Source: an uncultured Stomatobaculum sp.
GTDB taxonomy: Bacteria; Bacillota; Clostridia; Lachnospirales; Lachnospiraceae
Assembly (NCBI RefSeq): GCF_937924975.1
Contig: NZ_CALEYG010000024.1
Span: 45,539 to 109,538, forward strand
DNA: 64,000 nt
Direction: 5' to 3'
Positions 34,236 to 42,869 of this stretch are shown here, in pieces. A model generated the notes under the pieces. It did no database searches. It saw only the letters and a program-made list of their open reading frames with translations, and was not told where the DNA came from. The first letter of the stretch is position 1; every line of letters begins with the position of its first letter. A program made the translations under genes and the position numbers.

Positions 34236-35918
34236 ATGTATCGGGACGAATACAGTCGTTGGTGCAAGGCAGAACTGGTTGATTTTGACTTAAAGAGAGA
34301 ACTCACGGAAATTGCGGGAGATGAGAATGCGATTCGCGAGCGCTTTGCCGCGAGCCTCAGCTTTGGTACGGCGGGACTTCGCGGGACGCTCGGTGTCGGG
34401 ACAAACCGCATGAATATCTGGGTGGTGCGCCAGGCAACGCAGGGCATTGCTGACTGGGTGAAGACGAAGGGCGGCAGCCAGACAGTCGCCATCAGCTATG
34501 ACAGCCGCTTGAAGGGCTGGAATTTTGCGCGCGACGCGGCTTCCGTGCTCGCGGCAAACGGCATTCAGGTGCGCCTCTACGACGAACTCATGCCGGTTCC
34601 GGCGCTCTCGTTTGCGACGCGCTACTACAACTGCAACGCGGGTATCATGATTACGGCTTCCCACAATCCGGCAAAGTACAACGGCTACAAGGCCTACGGT
34701 GCGGACGGCTGCCAGGTCACGGATGAGGATGCCGCTGTCGTCTACGCGGCGATTCAGAAGACCGATGTGCTCGGCGGCGCGAAGTTCATGAGCTTTGCGG
34801 AGGGCGTTGAGAAGGGGCTGATTCGCTTTGTGGGTGACGACTGCAAGGAGGCTTTCTATGCGGCGGTCGAGTCTCGTCAGGTTCGCCCGGGCATCTGCAA
34901 GACAGCGGGCTTAAAGCTTGTCTACTCGCCGCTGAACGGAACCGGTCTCGTGCCGGTGACGCGCGTCCTGAAAGATATCGGCGTCGAGGATGTGACGATT
35001 GTCAAAGAACAGGAGTACCCGAACGGCTACTTCACGACCTGCCCCTATCCGAACCCCGAGATTTTTGAGGCGCTCGAGAAGGGACTTGCGCTCGCAAAGG
35101 AGACCGGCGCGGATTTGATGCTCGCGACGGATCCGGATGCGGACCGCGTCGGCATCGCGATGCGGACGCCGGACGGCGAGTACGAACTCGTGAGCGGCAA
35201 TGAGATGGGCGTATTGCTGCTCGATTACATTGCGGCGGGCAGAAAAGAAGCCGGAACCATGCCGGAGCGCCCGGTTGCGGTCAAGTCCGTTGTTTCGACC
35301 CAGCTCGCAGACAGAGTTGCAGAGCACTACGGCGTGGAACTTCGCAGCGTGCTCACGGGCTTTAAGTGGATCGGCGACCAGATTCACAGACTGGAGAGCA
35401 AGAATGAGGCGGAGCGCTTCATCTTCGGCTTCGAGGAGAGCTACGGCTATCTCGCGGGCACTTATGTTCGCGACAAGGACGCTGTCGTCGCGAGTATGCT
35501 GATCTGTGAGATGGCGGCTTACTACCGGAGCATCGGCTCTTCGATCAAGGCGCGCCTCGAGGAGATTTACGAGACCTACGGACACTATCTGAACGCGGTC
35601 GACAGCTTTGAGTTCCCGGGTCTCTCCGGCATGGAGAAGATGAGCGGCATCATGGAGGCGCTTCGCAAGAATCCGCCGAAGGAACTCGCAGGCTATGCGG
35701 TCACCAAAGTCACGGATTTTGAGCAGGCGGAGACGACGGGTCTGCCGCGCGCCAACATTCTCCTGTTTGCGCTGGAGAACGACGAAATGGTCATTGTACG
35801 TCCGTCCGGCACTGAGCCGAAGATCAAGACTTACTTCACGACGAAGGGCAAGGGGATGGACGAGGCCAAGAAGGAAAAGGAGAAGCTGGCGGCAGCGATG
35901 AAGCCGCTGCTCGCCTGA
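34236..35918 (+). CDS. pgcA: Phospho-sugar mutase (phosphoglucomutase/phosphomannomutase)
   Basis: The protein has 560 residues. The catalytic phosphoserine loop is GIMITASHNPAKYNGYK (Ser near 147). The metal loop is LATDPDADRVGI, the sugar-binding loop is FGFEESYGYLAG and the phosphate-binding loop is VIVRPSGTEPKIKTYF. It interconverts glucose-1-phosphate and glucose-6-phosphate, feeding glycolipid or polysaccharide synthesis. It belongs to the long, PgcA-like group of Bacillota. A redox gene follows 13 bases later. Confidence 0.92.
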   Translation: MYRDEYSRWCKAELVDFDLKRELTEIAGDENAIRERFAASLSFGTAGLRGTLGVGTNRMNIWVVRQATQGIADWVKTKGGSQTVAISYDSRLKGWNFARDAASVLAANGIQVRLYDELMPVPALSFATRYYNCNAGIMITASHNPAKYNGYKAYGADGCQVTDEDAAVVYAAIQKTDVLGGAKFMSFAEGVEKGLIRFVGDDCKEAFYAAVESRQVRPGICKTAGLKLVYSPLNGTGLVPVTRVLKDIGVEDVTIVKEQEYPNGYFTTCPYPNPEIFEALEKGLALAKETGADLMLATDPDADRVGIAMRTPDGEYELVSGNEMGVLLLDYIAAGRKEAGTMPERPVAVKSVVSTQLADRVAEHYGVELRSVLTGFKWIGDQIHRLESKNEAERFIFGFEESYGYLAGTYVRDKDAVVASMLICEMAAYYRSIGSSIKARLEEIYETYGHYLNAVDSFEFPGLSGMEKMSGIMEALRKNPPKELAGYAVTKVTDFEQAETTGLPRANILLFALENDEMVIVRPSGTEPKIKTYFTTKGKGMDEAKKEKEKLAAAMKPLLA

Positions 35919-35931
35919 CGGAAAGGAAGCT

Positions 35932-36213
35932 ATGGCAAAAGAAATTTTACTTTTTACCCGCGATGACTGCGGGTACTGCGCGAAGGCGCACAAGGGCATT
36001 CGGGAGCTGATGGAGGAAAATCCGGCTTATAAGGCCCTGCACATCCGGGAGGTCGAGGAGACCAGAGAGCCGGAATTTATTGAGAAGTTTGATTACTATG
36101 CGGTGCCGACCCTCTATCTGGACGGCGTGAAGAAGTTCGAGGCCCATATCGGCATGGGTTACGATGAAATCAAGGCCGCTGTGAAGCGCGTCTTCGATGA
36201 AGCGCTCGACTGA
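35932..36213 (+). CDS. Thioredoxin/glutaredoxin-fold protein
   Basis: The 93-residue protein has a single thioredoxin fold. FTRDDCGYCAKAHKGIREL holds the CxxC active site (CGYC), and YYAVPTLYLDG carries the cis-proline. It has no signal peptide. Its stop overlaps the start of the CcdA gene (TGATG), so it is likely the cytosolic electron donor or partner of that membrane protein. Confidence 0.85.
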   Translation: MAKEILLFTRDDCGYCAKAHKGIRELMEENPAYKALHIREVEETREPEFIEKFDYYAVPTLYLDGVKKFEAHIGMGYDEIKAAVKRVFDEALD

Positions 36214-36878
36214 TGCAATATCTGATTTCATTCCTGGAGGGCATGATCACCTTCATCTCCCCCTGCCTCCTGCCGCTTCTGCCGGTCTATGTGAGCTATT
36301 TCGCGGGCGGCGGTGAGCGGAGTCTCGGAAAGACGCTTCGGAATGCGGCCGGTTTTGTGCTCGGCTTCAGTCTCGTCTTTATGGCGATGGGGGCGCTTGC
36401 GGGAACGGTCGGCGGCTTTCTCGGACAACACAGGACAGCGGTCAATCTGATTTCGGGTGTGATCGTGATTGTCTTCGGACTCAATTTTCTCGGTGTGCTC
36501 CGCTTTCAGCTGTTCCGGGGCGGGGCGCGGAGTCTCGGCACTACAGAGCTCGGTTTCTTTTCTTCGATGCTCTTTGGTGCAATCTTCTCAATCGGCTGGA
36601 CACCCTGTGTCGGCGTGTTCCTCGGCTCGGCGCTCGCGCTTGCCTCGCAGAGCGGGCATGCGGGCGAGGGGGTGCGCATGTTACTCGCCTATTCGCTGGG
36701 GCTCGGCGTTCCGTTTTTACTCAGCGCGGCGTTGATTGACAGGCTGAAAGAGAGCTTTGCGATCATCAAATCGCACTACGGCATCATTAACCGCGTGAGC
36801 GGCGCCTTTCTGATCCTGGTCGGCATCCTGATGGCGACCGGTACCATGGGGCGTCTGTTGGTTTTGCTCACGCCCTGA
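36213..36878 (+). CDS. ccdA: CcdA/DsbD-type thiol reductant transporter
   Basis: The protein has 221 residues and six predicted membrane spans. The conserved motifs ITFISPCLLPLLPVYVSYFA and FSIGWTPCVGVFLGSALALA each hold the Cys-Pro or Pro-Cys pair that shuttles electrons across the membrane. It passes reducing power from cytosolic thioredoxin to an extracytoplasmic TlpA-like protein, encoded next. The CcdA name fits by size and motifs. Confidence 0.9.
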   Translation: MQYLISFLEGMITFISPCLLPLLPVYVSYFAGGGERSLGKTLRNAAGFVLGFSLVFMAMGALAGTVGGFLGQHRTAVNLISGVIVIVFGLNFLGVLRFQLFRGGARSLGTTELGFFSSMLFGAIFSIGWTPCVGVFLGSALALASQSGHAGEGVRMLLAYSLGLGVPFLLSAALIDRLKESFAIIKSHYGIINRVSGAFLILVGILMATGTMGRLLVLLTP

Positions 36879-36900
36879 ACGGATAGTAAGGAAATACTGC

Positions 36901-37542
36901 ATGAAGAAAAAAACAACATGGATTCTGGCACTGGTGCTGTTGGTGCTTCTGGTGGGCGCAGGCACACTTTACCGGAAACTCGCCGCAAAGCAGGCGGGTT
37001 CCCAGTTGCAGGCGGAGGCCAAGAGTACGGCGGCTGCCGAGAGCCCGGCGGCTGAGGGACAGGACAGCATTGCCTCCAAGGCGGGCGCGGAGAGCACCGC
37101 GGAGGGGAGCAGCGAGGCGCTGACGGCGGCACCGGATTTTACGGTGCAGGAGGCTGACGGCACGGTACACAAGCTCTCGGAGTACAAGGGCAAGCCGATT
37201 GTCCTGAACTTCTGGGCGAGCTGGTGTGGCCCCTGCCGCTCGGAGATGCCGGAGTTCAATGAGGTCTACAAGGAGCGCGGCACAGAGGTCCAGTTCCTCA
37301 TGGTCAACCTGACCGACGGCAACCGCGAGACCGTGAAGAGTGCCTCGGACTTTGTCGCGGCACAGGGCTACAGCCTGCCGATTCTCTACGACACGGCACA
37401 GGACGCGGCGAGAACCTACGGTGTGTTTTCGATTCCCTGCACCTACTTTATCGATGCGAACGGCATGATGACCGCGCAGGCGCGCGGCGCCATTGACAAA
37501 GATACCTTGCTGCACGGTATCGAGATGATTACAACAAAATAA
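36901..37542 (+). CDS. Membrane-anchored TlpA-like thioredoxin
   Basis: This 213-residue protein has an N-terminal anchor (TTWILALVLLVLLVGAGTLY) followed by an Ala/Glu/Ser-rich linker to about residue 75. The redoxin domain holds NFWASWCGPCRSEMPEF (CxxC near 110) and the cis-Pro in FSIPCTYFID. It acts outside the membrane as a reductase of disulfides, receiving electrons from the upstream CcdA. No cytochrome genes are nearby, so the target may be exported proteins. Confidence 0.9.
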   Translation: MKKKTTWILALVLLVLLVGAGTLYRKLAAKQAGSQLQAEAKSTAAAESPAAEGQDSIASKAGAESTAEGSSEALTAAPDFTVQEADGTVHKLSEYKGKPIVLNFWASWCGPCRSEMPEFNEVYKERGTEVQFLMVNLTDGNRETVKSASDFVAAQGYSLPILYDTAQDAARTYGVFSIPCTYFIDANGMMTAQARGAIDKDTLLHGIEMITTK

Positions 37543-37545
37543 GAA

Positions 37546-37578
37546 GAACGGGATGTGCTTTCGCACATCCCGTTTTTT
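37546..37578 (+). terminator. Terminator between convergent genes
   Basis: AACGGGATGTGC pairs with GCACATCCCGTT around TTTC, followed by TTTT. It ends the redox operon; the next gene converges from the minus strand. Confidence 0.85.
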
Positions 37579-37614
37579 GTCCTTTCTCTCGTATTCTGTT
37601 ACGCATTCTGGGAC

Positions 37615-38253
37615 TCAAAGATCCCGCTCGAGCAGAGCGCGAATCGAGTTCATGACAGAATACATTTGATAATTTAAGAGGAACAGCGCATCGCGATCGC
37701 GGTGAAAGTGCTGCTTGGCGTAGTCGAGCAGCGGAATCACGGCGCGCTCGGTCTCATCGATATAATCGAGCAGCTTTTCCCGCGAAAAGCCGTAGGCCAT
37801 GTAGGAGAGATTGTTGCAACGATCCAGTAACTTTGTCAGAACCGCAACGCGGTTGCCGGGAATCCGTGCAAAATAGCTGTCCCGCGCGCGCGCGTGCGGC
37901 ACCCCGGGTTCCGGAAAGAAGGTGAGACGGCGCACGGCCTCCTGTACGCTCGCATTGACCGGAAGCTCTTCCGGCAGCAAATGACAGTCCTCACAGGTGT
38001 CGTGGAGCAGCGTCGTGGCAATCAGCTCATCTTCCGCGAGGCCCAAGGACAAGGCATGGCAGGCCATCGTCAGCGGGTGGATAATGTAGGGAAGCTTGGC
38101 CGGTCCCTTGCGCCGCTGTCCGGCGTGACAGCGCTCCGCAAAGAGCAGAGCTTTCGGTGTTTCCTGAAAATCAAAGCGCGCGGCAGCTTCCATGACCTGG
38201 GTTCTCAGCTCCGCGACTTGTATGAAGTGTTCATAGGACATGGTAGTATTCAT
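37615..38253 (-). CDS. Stand-alone HD hydrolase, RelA/SpoT-like
   Basis: The protein has 212 residues. The start at 38253 (MNTTMSYEHF) is preceded by AAGGAG on the minus strand. CHAGQRRKGPAKLPYIIHP, LLHDTCED and LTKLLDRCNNLSYMA match the (p)ppGpp hydrolase domain of Rel proteins, with the HD pair intact. No synthetase domain is present, so it may be a small alarmone hydrolase or another nucleotide pyrophosphohydrolase. It diverges from the nitroreductase gene. Confidence 0.8.
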   Translation of the reverse strand: MNTTMSYEHFIQVAELRTQVMEAAARFDFQETPKALLFAERCHAGQRRKGPAKLPYIIHPLTMACHALSLGLAEDELIATTLLHDTCEDCHLLPEELPVNASVQEAVRRLTFFPEPGVPHARARDSYFARIPGNRVAVLTKLLDRCNNLSYMAYGFSREKLLDYIDETERAVIPLLDYAKQHFHRDRDALFLLNYQMYSVMNSIRALLERDL

Positions 38254-38389
38254 GACAACTCCTTCTATGGACGATTCATCATACGTATCGATTCTATTGT
38301 CGGCTCTTTTGTCTGTGAAATCAAGCAGAGCCTGCATTTTCAGCGAAATGTTGAGAAAGACAGAGTGAAATACAGTTTGTTTTGCCATT

Positions 38390-38418
38390 TTGCAAAGCGG
38401 CGCAAATCTGTGTATAAT
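38390..38418 (+). promoter_or_regulatory. Promoter of the nitroreductase gene
   Basis: TTGCAA (38390-38395), 17 bases, TATAAT (38413-38418). Confidence 0.75.
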
Positions 38419-38449
38419 GAGAGAAAATGGAAGGCAACGGAGGTTTACC

Positions 38450-39313
38450 ATGAATTATGAAGCACTGATGGAAGAGAGACAGTCGCTGCGCTCGTTTGAG
38501 CAGAAGGAAGTTCCGGCGGCTGCATTGCAGGAGGTAGAGCGCTATTTCGGAGAGACGGCCCGCATTTTACCGGAAATCGGTCTGGAGTTGCACTGCGCAG
38601 CCGGCATCGGCACGGGACTTGAGGGCATCGCGGGTTACGGCGGCAATGCCTTCGGTGCGCCGCTCTACCTCATGGTACTCTCGGAGGAAAAGGAAGGCTG
38701 GCTTGAAAACGCAGGTTTTGTGAGCGAGCAACTTCTGCTGAAGCTCACGGAGCTCGGCATTTCCGCCTGCTGGCTCACCCTGACCGATGAGGCGGCGACC
38801 AAGCGCGCGCTCGGCATTGAGAGCGACAAGAAAGCGGCGGCCCTGCTCGCGGTCGGCTATGCGAGAGCGGAGCGGGCGGAGAAGCGCCTGGATATTGATA
38901 CCCCCGCGAATGTAAAGGTGGACACGCGCGCGGGCCACATTGCCCCGAAGATTTCCGAGCAGGCGCTCTTCTTTGAAGAGAAGTTCGGACAGGAGGCAAG
39001 TTTTGTCGAGGGTCAGTTTGACCCGGTGCTGGACAAGGCGCTCTATGCGGCGAGCCTTGCGCCGAGCTTCCACAATCGTCAGGCCTATCGCTACCTGCAG
39101 GCCGGACGCGATCTCTACCTGCTCGACGGCGCTGACGAGAAGACCACGGAAGAGGACAGACGGCTGAGCCTCGGCGCTACCATGGCGAACTTCTGGCTGG
39201 TCTACTCCAATTACAACCCGGTGGCTGCTCGCTGGGAGATCGGCGGAGAGGCAAGCGCAGATATGCAGCTTCCGGCAGCATATCGCGTCGCGGCAAAGCT
39301 TCGCCTCTACTAA
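38450..39313 (+). CDS. Nitroreductase-family flavoprotein
   Basis: The protein has 287 residues from ATG 38450 after ACGGAGGT. MEERQSLRSFEQKEVP is the usual N-terminal nitroreductase motif for FMN phosphate binding. GAPLYLMVL, LTELGISACWLTL and AAALLAVGYA match the core fold. The second half repeats a diverged half-domain (ALYAASLAPSFHNRQAYRYL), as in the TM1586-type nitroreductases. It binds FMN and reduces an unknown substrate. Confidence 0.82.
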   Translation: MNYEALMEERQSLRSFEQKEVPAAALQEVERYFGETARILPEIGLELHCAAGIGTGLEGIAGYGGNAFGAPLYLMVLSEEKEGWLENAGFVSEQLLLKLTELGISACWLTLTDEAATKRALGIESDKKAAALLAVGYARAERAEKRLDIDTPANVKVDTRAGHIAPKISEQALFFEEKFGQEASFVEGQFDPVLDKALYAASLAPSFHNRQAYRYLQAGRDLYLLDGADEKTTEEDRRLSLGATMANFWLVYSNYNPVAARWEIGGEASADMQLPAAYRVAAKLRLY

Positions 39314-39338
39314 ATATCAATAGGGCTGGGAACATTTT

Positions 39339-40154
39339 ATGGGACTGACAACGTCGCCTCTCGTCAACGGAGGGCAATGGACAGACGACAACAGTGCGCG
39401 CCATAGCGCACTTCTGCACCGCCTCTTGGACATCGGGGAACTCTTGATGGCGAGCGGCGCGGAGGTAAATCGCGTCGAGGATACTTTGACCCGCATGGGG
39501 ATGGCGTACGGCGCATCCCATATGAATGTATTTGTGATTACCACGAGCATCGTCATCACGATGATTTTTCCGGACGGCACGGAGCGCACCCAGACGAGGC
39601 GTATACGGAACGGTGGCTCGACGGACTTCACCTTGCTTGAGGATTTGAATGCGTTGAGCCGTCGTTGCTGCAGGCAACCCTTGCCCATTGAAGATCTGAA
39701 GGAGCAGCTTGACGCCATCCGCTCGGAGCCGCACTCGGATTTCCTCTATTACGCGGGCAATGTAGTCGGCGTCGGCAGTTTTACGGCTTTCTTCGCGGGA
39801 ACGACGTCCGATGTGATTGCGGCGAGCATCCTCGGGCTGATTGTCTCGGCGATGCGAAAGCGCCTCGGGAAAATTACGCCGACACCGGTCATCGACAACT
39901 TTGTGGGTTCCTTCCTGACCGGTTGTCTGCTCGGCGGAACGGTGCAGGCGCTGCCCTTCCTCCACATGGACGCCATCATAATCGGAGAAGTCATGCTCTT
40001 TGTGCCCGGAATTGCGATGACCAATGCGGTGCGCGATGTCCTGTCGGGCGATACCATGGCGGGAATGATGCGCCTTCTTGAGAGTCTGCTCTGGACAGTC
40101 GCGCTGGCCTGCGGTTTCATGGCAAGCCTGGCGCTGATCAACATGCTCTCCTGA
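39339..40154 (+). CDS. Threonine/serine exporter family, large (ThrE N-domain) subunit
   Basis: The protein has 271 residues. The N-terminal cytosolic part includes LLHRLLDIGELLMASGAEVNRVEDTL, the DUF1212 signature. About five membrane segments follow, with FLYYAGNVVGVGSFTAFFA, VIAASILGLIVSAM and FVGSFLTGCLLGGTVQALPF. It pairs with the smaller subunit encoded 33 bases downstream; together they correspond to full-length ThrE. The ribosome binding site is weak. Confidence 0.87.
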   Translation: MGLTTSPLVNGGQWTDDNSARHSALLHRLLDIGELLMASGAEVNRVEDTLTRMGMAYGASHMNVFVITTSIVITMIFPDGTERTQTRRIRNGGSTDFTLLEDLNALSRRCCRQPLPIEDLKEQLDAIRSEPHSDFLYYAGNVVGVGSFTAFFAGTTSDVIAASILGLIVSAMRKRLGKITPTPVIDNFVGSFLTGCLLGGTVQALPFLHMDAIIIGEVMLFVPGIAMTNAVRDVLSGDTMAGMMRLLESLLWTVALACGFMASLALINMLS

Positions 40155-40187
40155 ACCTAAAACGATGAAAATAGGAGAGAGCAGCGT

Positions 40188-40676
40188 ATGAGCGAGGAAA
40201 TGCGCACGGTAGTCATTCAGCTCTTAGCGGCCTTCATGGGCGCGGGGAGCTTTGCGATTTTATTTCAGTTGAAGCGAAAGTATCTCTTCATCGCGGCGCT
40301 CGGCGGTGCGTTGGAGTGGGGCGTGTATTTGCTGCTCATGAAGCTCATCGGCGCGGTATTCCCGGCAAGTTTTCTCGCCTCGGCCTTCACCGCGCTCTAT
40401 GCGGAACTGCTGGCACGGTGGCAGCGGGCTCCGGTGACCATTTTCTTTATCTCGGGGATTATTCCCCTGGTGCCGGGAAGCAGCCTTTACTATACGATGA
40501 GCGCCATTGTGCACGGGGACAGCGATGCAGCCAGATACTACAGTTCCAGAACCGTTCAGTATGCGTTTGCGATTGCGGCCGGCATCTCCGTCATCACGGC
40601 GGTCTTTGAGATGTGGCGCACGCTGAAGGCGAAGTTAAAAAGAGAAGCGCGCCGAAATCGGCAGAACAACCTCTAA
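40188..40676 (+). CDS. Threonine/serine exporter family, small (ThrE C-domain) subunit
   Basis: The protein has 162 residues and about five membrane spans. ISGIIPLVPGSSLYYTMSAI is the DUF3815 signature. LLAAFMGAGSFAILFQL is the first span. It completes the split ThrE exporter with the preceding gene. TAGGAGAG precedes ATG 40188. Confidence 0.88.
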   Translation: MSEEMRTVVIQLLAAFMGAGSFAILFQLKRKYLFIAALGGALEWGVYLLLMKLIGAVFPASFLASAFTALYAELLARWQRAPVTIFFISGIIPLVPGSSLYYTMSAIVHGDSDAARYYSSRTVQYAFAIAAGISVITAVFEMWRTLKAKLKREARRNRQNNL

Positions 40677-40683
40677 AACAGAG

Positions 40684-40729
40684 CTCCCGCAACGCGAGGA
40701 ATCAGCGTTGCGGGGGCTTATTTTTTTGT
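40684..40729 (+). terminator. Rho-independent terminator
   Basis: GCTCCCGCAACGC pairs with GCGTTGCGGGGGC, followed by TTATTTTTTT. Confidence 0.85.
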
Positions 40730-40736
40730 TTGTATG

Positions 40737-41143
40737 GGCGGAGGTATGCCTGTCGCGAACGAGCGGAAAGGACACCGGCGTTTTCGCTGTTAGAATGCGG
40801 CCAAGCGGACAAAAAGAGTTGGTGTCATTTCCTTGTGATTGCATCCTCTCGTGTCGGGATTGAACTTTCATACTGTTTCAGGGAAGGATATAAGCAGAGA
40901 AAGGCCTTGTATATCAAGGGGGTAAAGCACTTTTCAACTCTTTTTGTCCTATAACGTTAGAATGCGTTCAAAAAGAACACAGTACCCGGAAGAACCGGAC
41001 GGAAGCATTGAACAAAAACAAGGGTATTGTAAAGATATTGAAAATATAGTATTATAAAAATGGCAACGAGATTTCGATTCAAGAGATTCATTCTGTGTAT
41101 TGGTGACAGCGAGAAGAAAACTGTGAACAGGAGGAGAATCGGG
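40737..41143 (+). promoter_or_regulatory. Gene-free region with promoter of the wall-binding protein
   Basis: About 400 bases hold no gene I can support. A good promoter lies at its right: TTGTAA (41027-41032), 17 bases, TATTAT (41050-41055). The rest is AT-richer than its surroundings, with a small hairpin CCTTG/CAAGG near 40903-40917. Confidence 0.55.
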
Positions 41144-41758
41144 ATGAAGAGAAAACCGGCTACGGTACTGGCGGCAATGCTGCTGAGCGCTGCAATGGCG
41201 CTTCCGACCTTCGCTGCGGGCTGGCAGCGGGATGGCAGGGGTTGGTGGTATCAGTACGCAGACGGGCGCTACGCCGCGGGCCAATGGGAACAGATGCAGG
41301 GGAGCTGGTACTACTTTGATGCGGACGGGTACATGGCGACCGGCTGGCGGCAGATTGACGGCAAATGGTATTACCTGAATTCGTCCGGGGAGATGCTCCG
41401 CAATACGACCACGCCGGACGGCTATCGGCTCGGCATCGACGGCAGCCTGCTCGATGATGCCGGGAATGAGACCATCGCCGGAACCTGGCATTATGTCTGT
41501 GAGATTTCGCAGGCGGATGACGAGAGTCAATACCGGTTCAAGACACAGAGAGCGGACGATGTGCCAGAATCGCTGACCTTCCGCGTGGAGGGCAAGGCTG
41601 CTGTGCGTGATAATGGAGAGGTCTATACGAAGGACGGCGTGTACTATGTACGCAACCGAAGCCACGGTTCCGGGACCATTCTCCAAGTGGAAGACGGCAC
41701 GCTGTACCTCGGCGCTGTGACCAACGGCGAGATGGTGCTCTACATTTACAACAGATAA
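41144..41758 (+). CDS. Small secreted cell-wall-binding repeat protein
   Basis: The 204-residue precursor starts at ATG 41144 with AGGAGGAG upstream. The signal peptide ends near TFAAG. Then come choline-binding-like repeats GWWYQYADGRYAAGQWEQM, SWYYFDADGYMATGWRQI and KWYYLNSSGEML, then TTPDGYRLGIDG. The last 100 residues are beta-rich and unrelated to anything I recognise. The same TTPDGYR module occurs in the two wall-binding proteins at 51.7 and 56.6 kb. It is held on the wall non-covalently; there is no LPXTG. Confidence 0.8.
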   Translation: MKRKPATVLAAMLLSAAMALPTFAAGWQRDGRGWWYQYADGRYAAGQWEQMQGSWYYFDADGYMATGWRQIDGKWYYLNSSGEMLRNTTTPDGYRLGIDGSLLDDAGNETIAGTWHYVCEISQADDESQYRFKTQRADDVPESLTFRVEGKAAVRDNGEVYTKDGVYYVRNRSHGSGTILQVEDGTLYLGAVTNGEMVLYIYNR

Positions 41759-41790
41759 CAAATGTCAGATGACAAAACGCAGATAACAAA

Positions 41791-41827
41791 ATCCCCGCAG
41801 CGACCGGCAGGCAGCTGCGGGGATTTT
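41791..41827. terminator. Terminator between convergent genes
   Basis: ATCCCCGCAGC pairs with GCTGCGGGGAT, followed by TTTT on the plus strand. The gene on its right ends at 41853 on the minus strand. Confidence 0.8.
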
Positions 41828-41852
41828 TGCGTCAACAGGCAGAGAAATGCGC

Positions 41853-42614
41853 TCAGCGCTTTCTCGAAGCGATGTAATAGGGCAGCGCCACAAAGACCGC
41901 ACCGCCGATGATGTTGCCGAGGGTGACCGCCGCGAGGTTAAAAATCCAGCCGTTTACGCTCACAGCCTGACCGGCGGGGACTAAAAGCGCCGAGGTGAGC
42001 AGGGTCATATTGGCAATGCTGTGCTCAAAGCCGGTCGTGATGAAGGCGAAGAGACACCAGAAGCACATGAGAATCTTGGCGCTCTCGTTCTTGACGCGGA
42101 AACCGCACCAGACCGCAAGACAGACCAGAATGTTGCAGAGGATGCCGCGCGATACAAGCGGCACAAAACCGGCCGACATCTTGGCAAAGGCGCCCTTTGC
42201 AACGGCTTCCGCGACCGCACCGGTCTGCAGGCCGCTCGCGTAGAAGAGCAGGGAGAGCAGCACGGAACCCGCGACATTGCCGAGCCAGCAGACACACCAG
42301 AGCTTCAGAAGCTCGGCGGCACTGATCTTGCCGTCGAGGGCACCGGCTGTCATGACCATGGTGTTGCCGGTAAAGAGTTCCGCGCCGGCAATGATCACGA
42401 GGCTCAGTGCGACACAGAAGGATGCGCCCATCACAATCTTGGCCGCTGGGTTCCCGGCCAAAAGGCCGCTCTCCGTGAAAATCAAAAGAATACCGAAGCC
42501 GATATAAGCGCCTGCCAGCATAGACATGAGAAAATACCCGAGGGGGTTTTTCTTCAGTAAGCCGACTTTTGCAGCTGCCGCATTGGTCATTGCCGAAAAC
42601 TCATCTTGGTACAT
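41853..42614 (-). CDS. Formate/nitrite transporter family channel
   Basis: The protein has 253 residues and six spans, starting at ATG 42614 with GGAGGAC upstream on the minus strand. FGILLIFTESG, AGAELFTGNTMV and WLGNVAGSVL match the family. TTGFEHSIANM carries the conserved pore His. It conducts formate, nitrite or a similar small anion. FocA versus NirC specificity is not decidable from this context alone. Confidence 0.9.
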   Translation of the reverse strand: MYQDEFSAMTNAAAAKVGLLKKNPLGYFLMSMLAGAYIGFGILLIFTESGLLAGNPAAKIVMGASFCVALSLVIIAGAELFTGNTMVMTAGALDGKISAAELLKLWCVCWLGNVAGSVLLSLLFYASGLQTGAVAEAVAKGAFAKMSAGFVPLVSRGILCNILVCLAVWCGFRVKNESAKILMCFWCLFAFITTGFEHSIANMTLLTSALLVPAGQAVSVNGWIFNLAAVTLGNIIGGAVFVALPYYIASRKR

Positions 42615-42661
42615 GGCCTTGTCCTCCGAAAAAACAATATTGATCTGAATTGTGCGAATTT

Positions 42662-42690
42662 ATTATAGCTTAGTGCGAGGGCTTTGTCAG
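42662..42690 (-). promoter_or_regulatory. Promoter of the formate/nitrite channel gene
   Basis: On the minus strand CTGACA (42690-42685), 17 bases, TATAAT (42667-42662). Confidence 0.75.
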
Positions 42691-42769
42691 CACTACAGTC
42701 TCACACAGAGTAAGGCAGACGGATAGGGGCGCAGGGGAGTCTTTTGGGGCGCGCTCCGGGTAGAGGCGC

Positions 42770-42799
42770 TTGAAATATTAACGCTGACTAAACTATACT
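42770..42799 (+). promoter_or_regulatory. Promoter of the YgbA-like/ABC operon
   Basis: TTGAAA (42770-42775), 18 bases, TATACT (42794-42799). Confidence 0.6.
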
Positions 42800-42869
42800 G
42801 GACTTAAGTTTATAAAAGCGATTTCTTCAGAGTGGCAATCGGAGTTTGCTTGCTTGAGAGGAGCAGAAC

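Noticed and set aside
40613..40954. A 113-codon frame in the gap after the ThrE genes
   Set aside because: It begins inside the ThrE small-subunit gene, runs through a terminator, and has no ribosome binding site or recognisable motif.
42021..42560. A 179-codon plus-strand frame opposite the formate/nitrite channel
   Set aside because: The minus-strand gene is clearly the real one, with family motifs, a ribosome binding site and a promoter.
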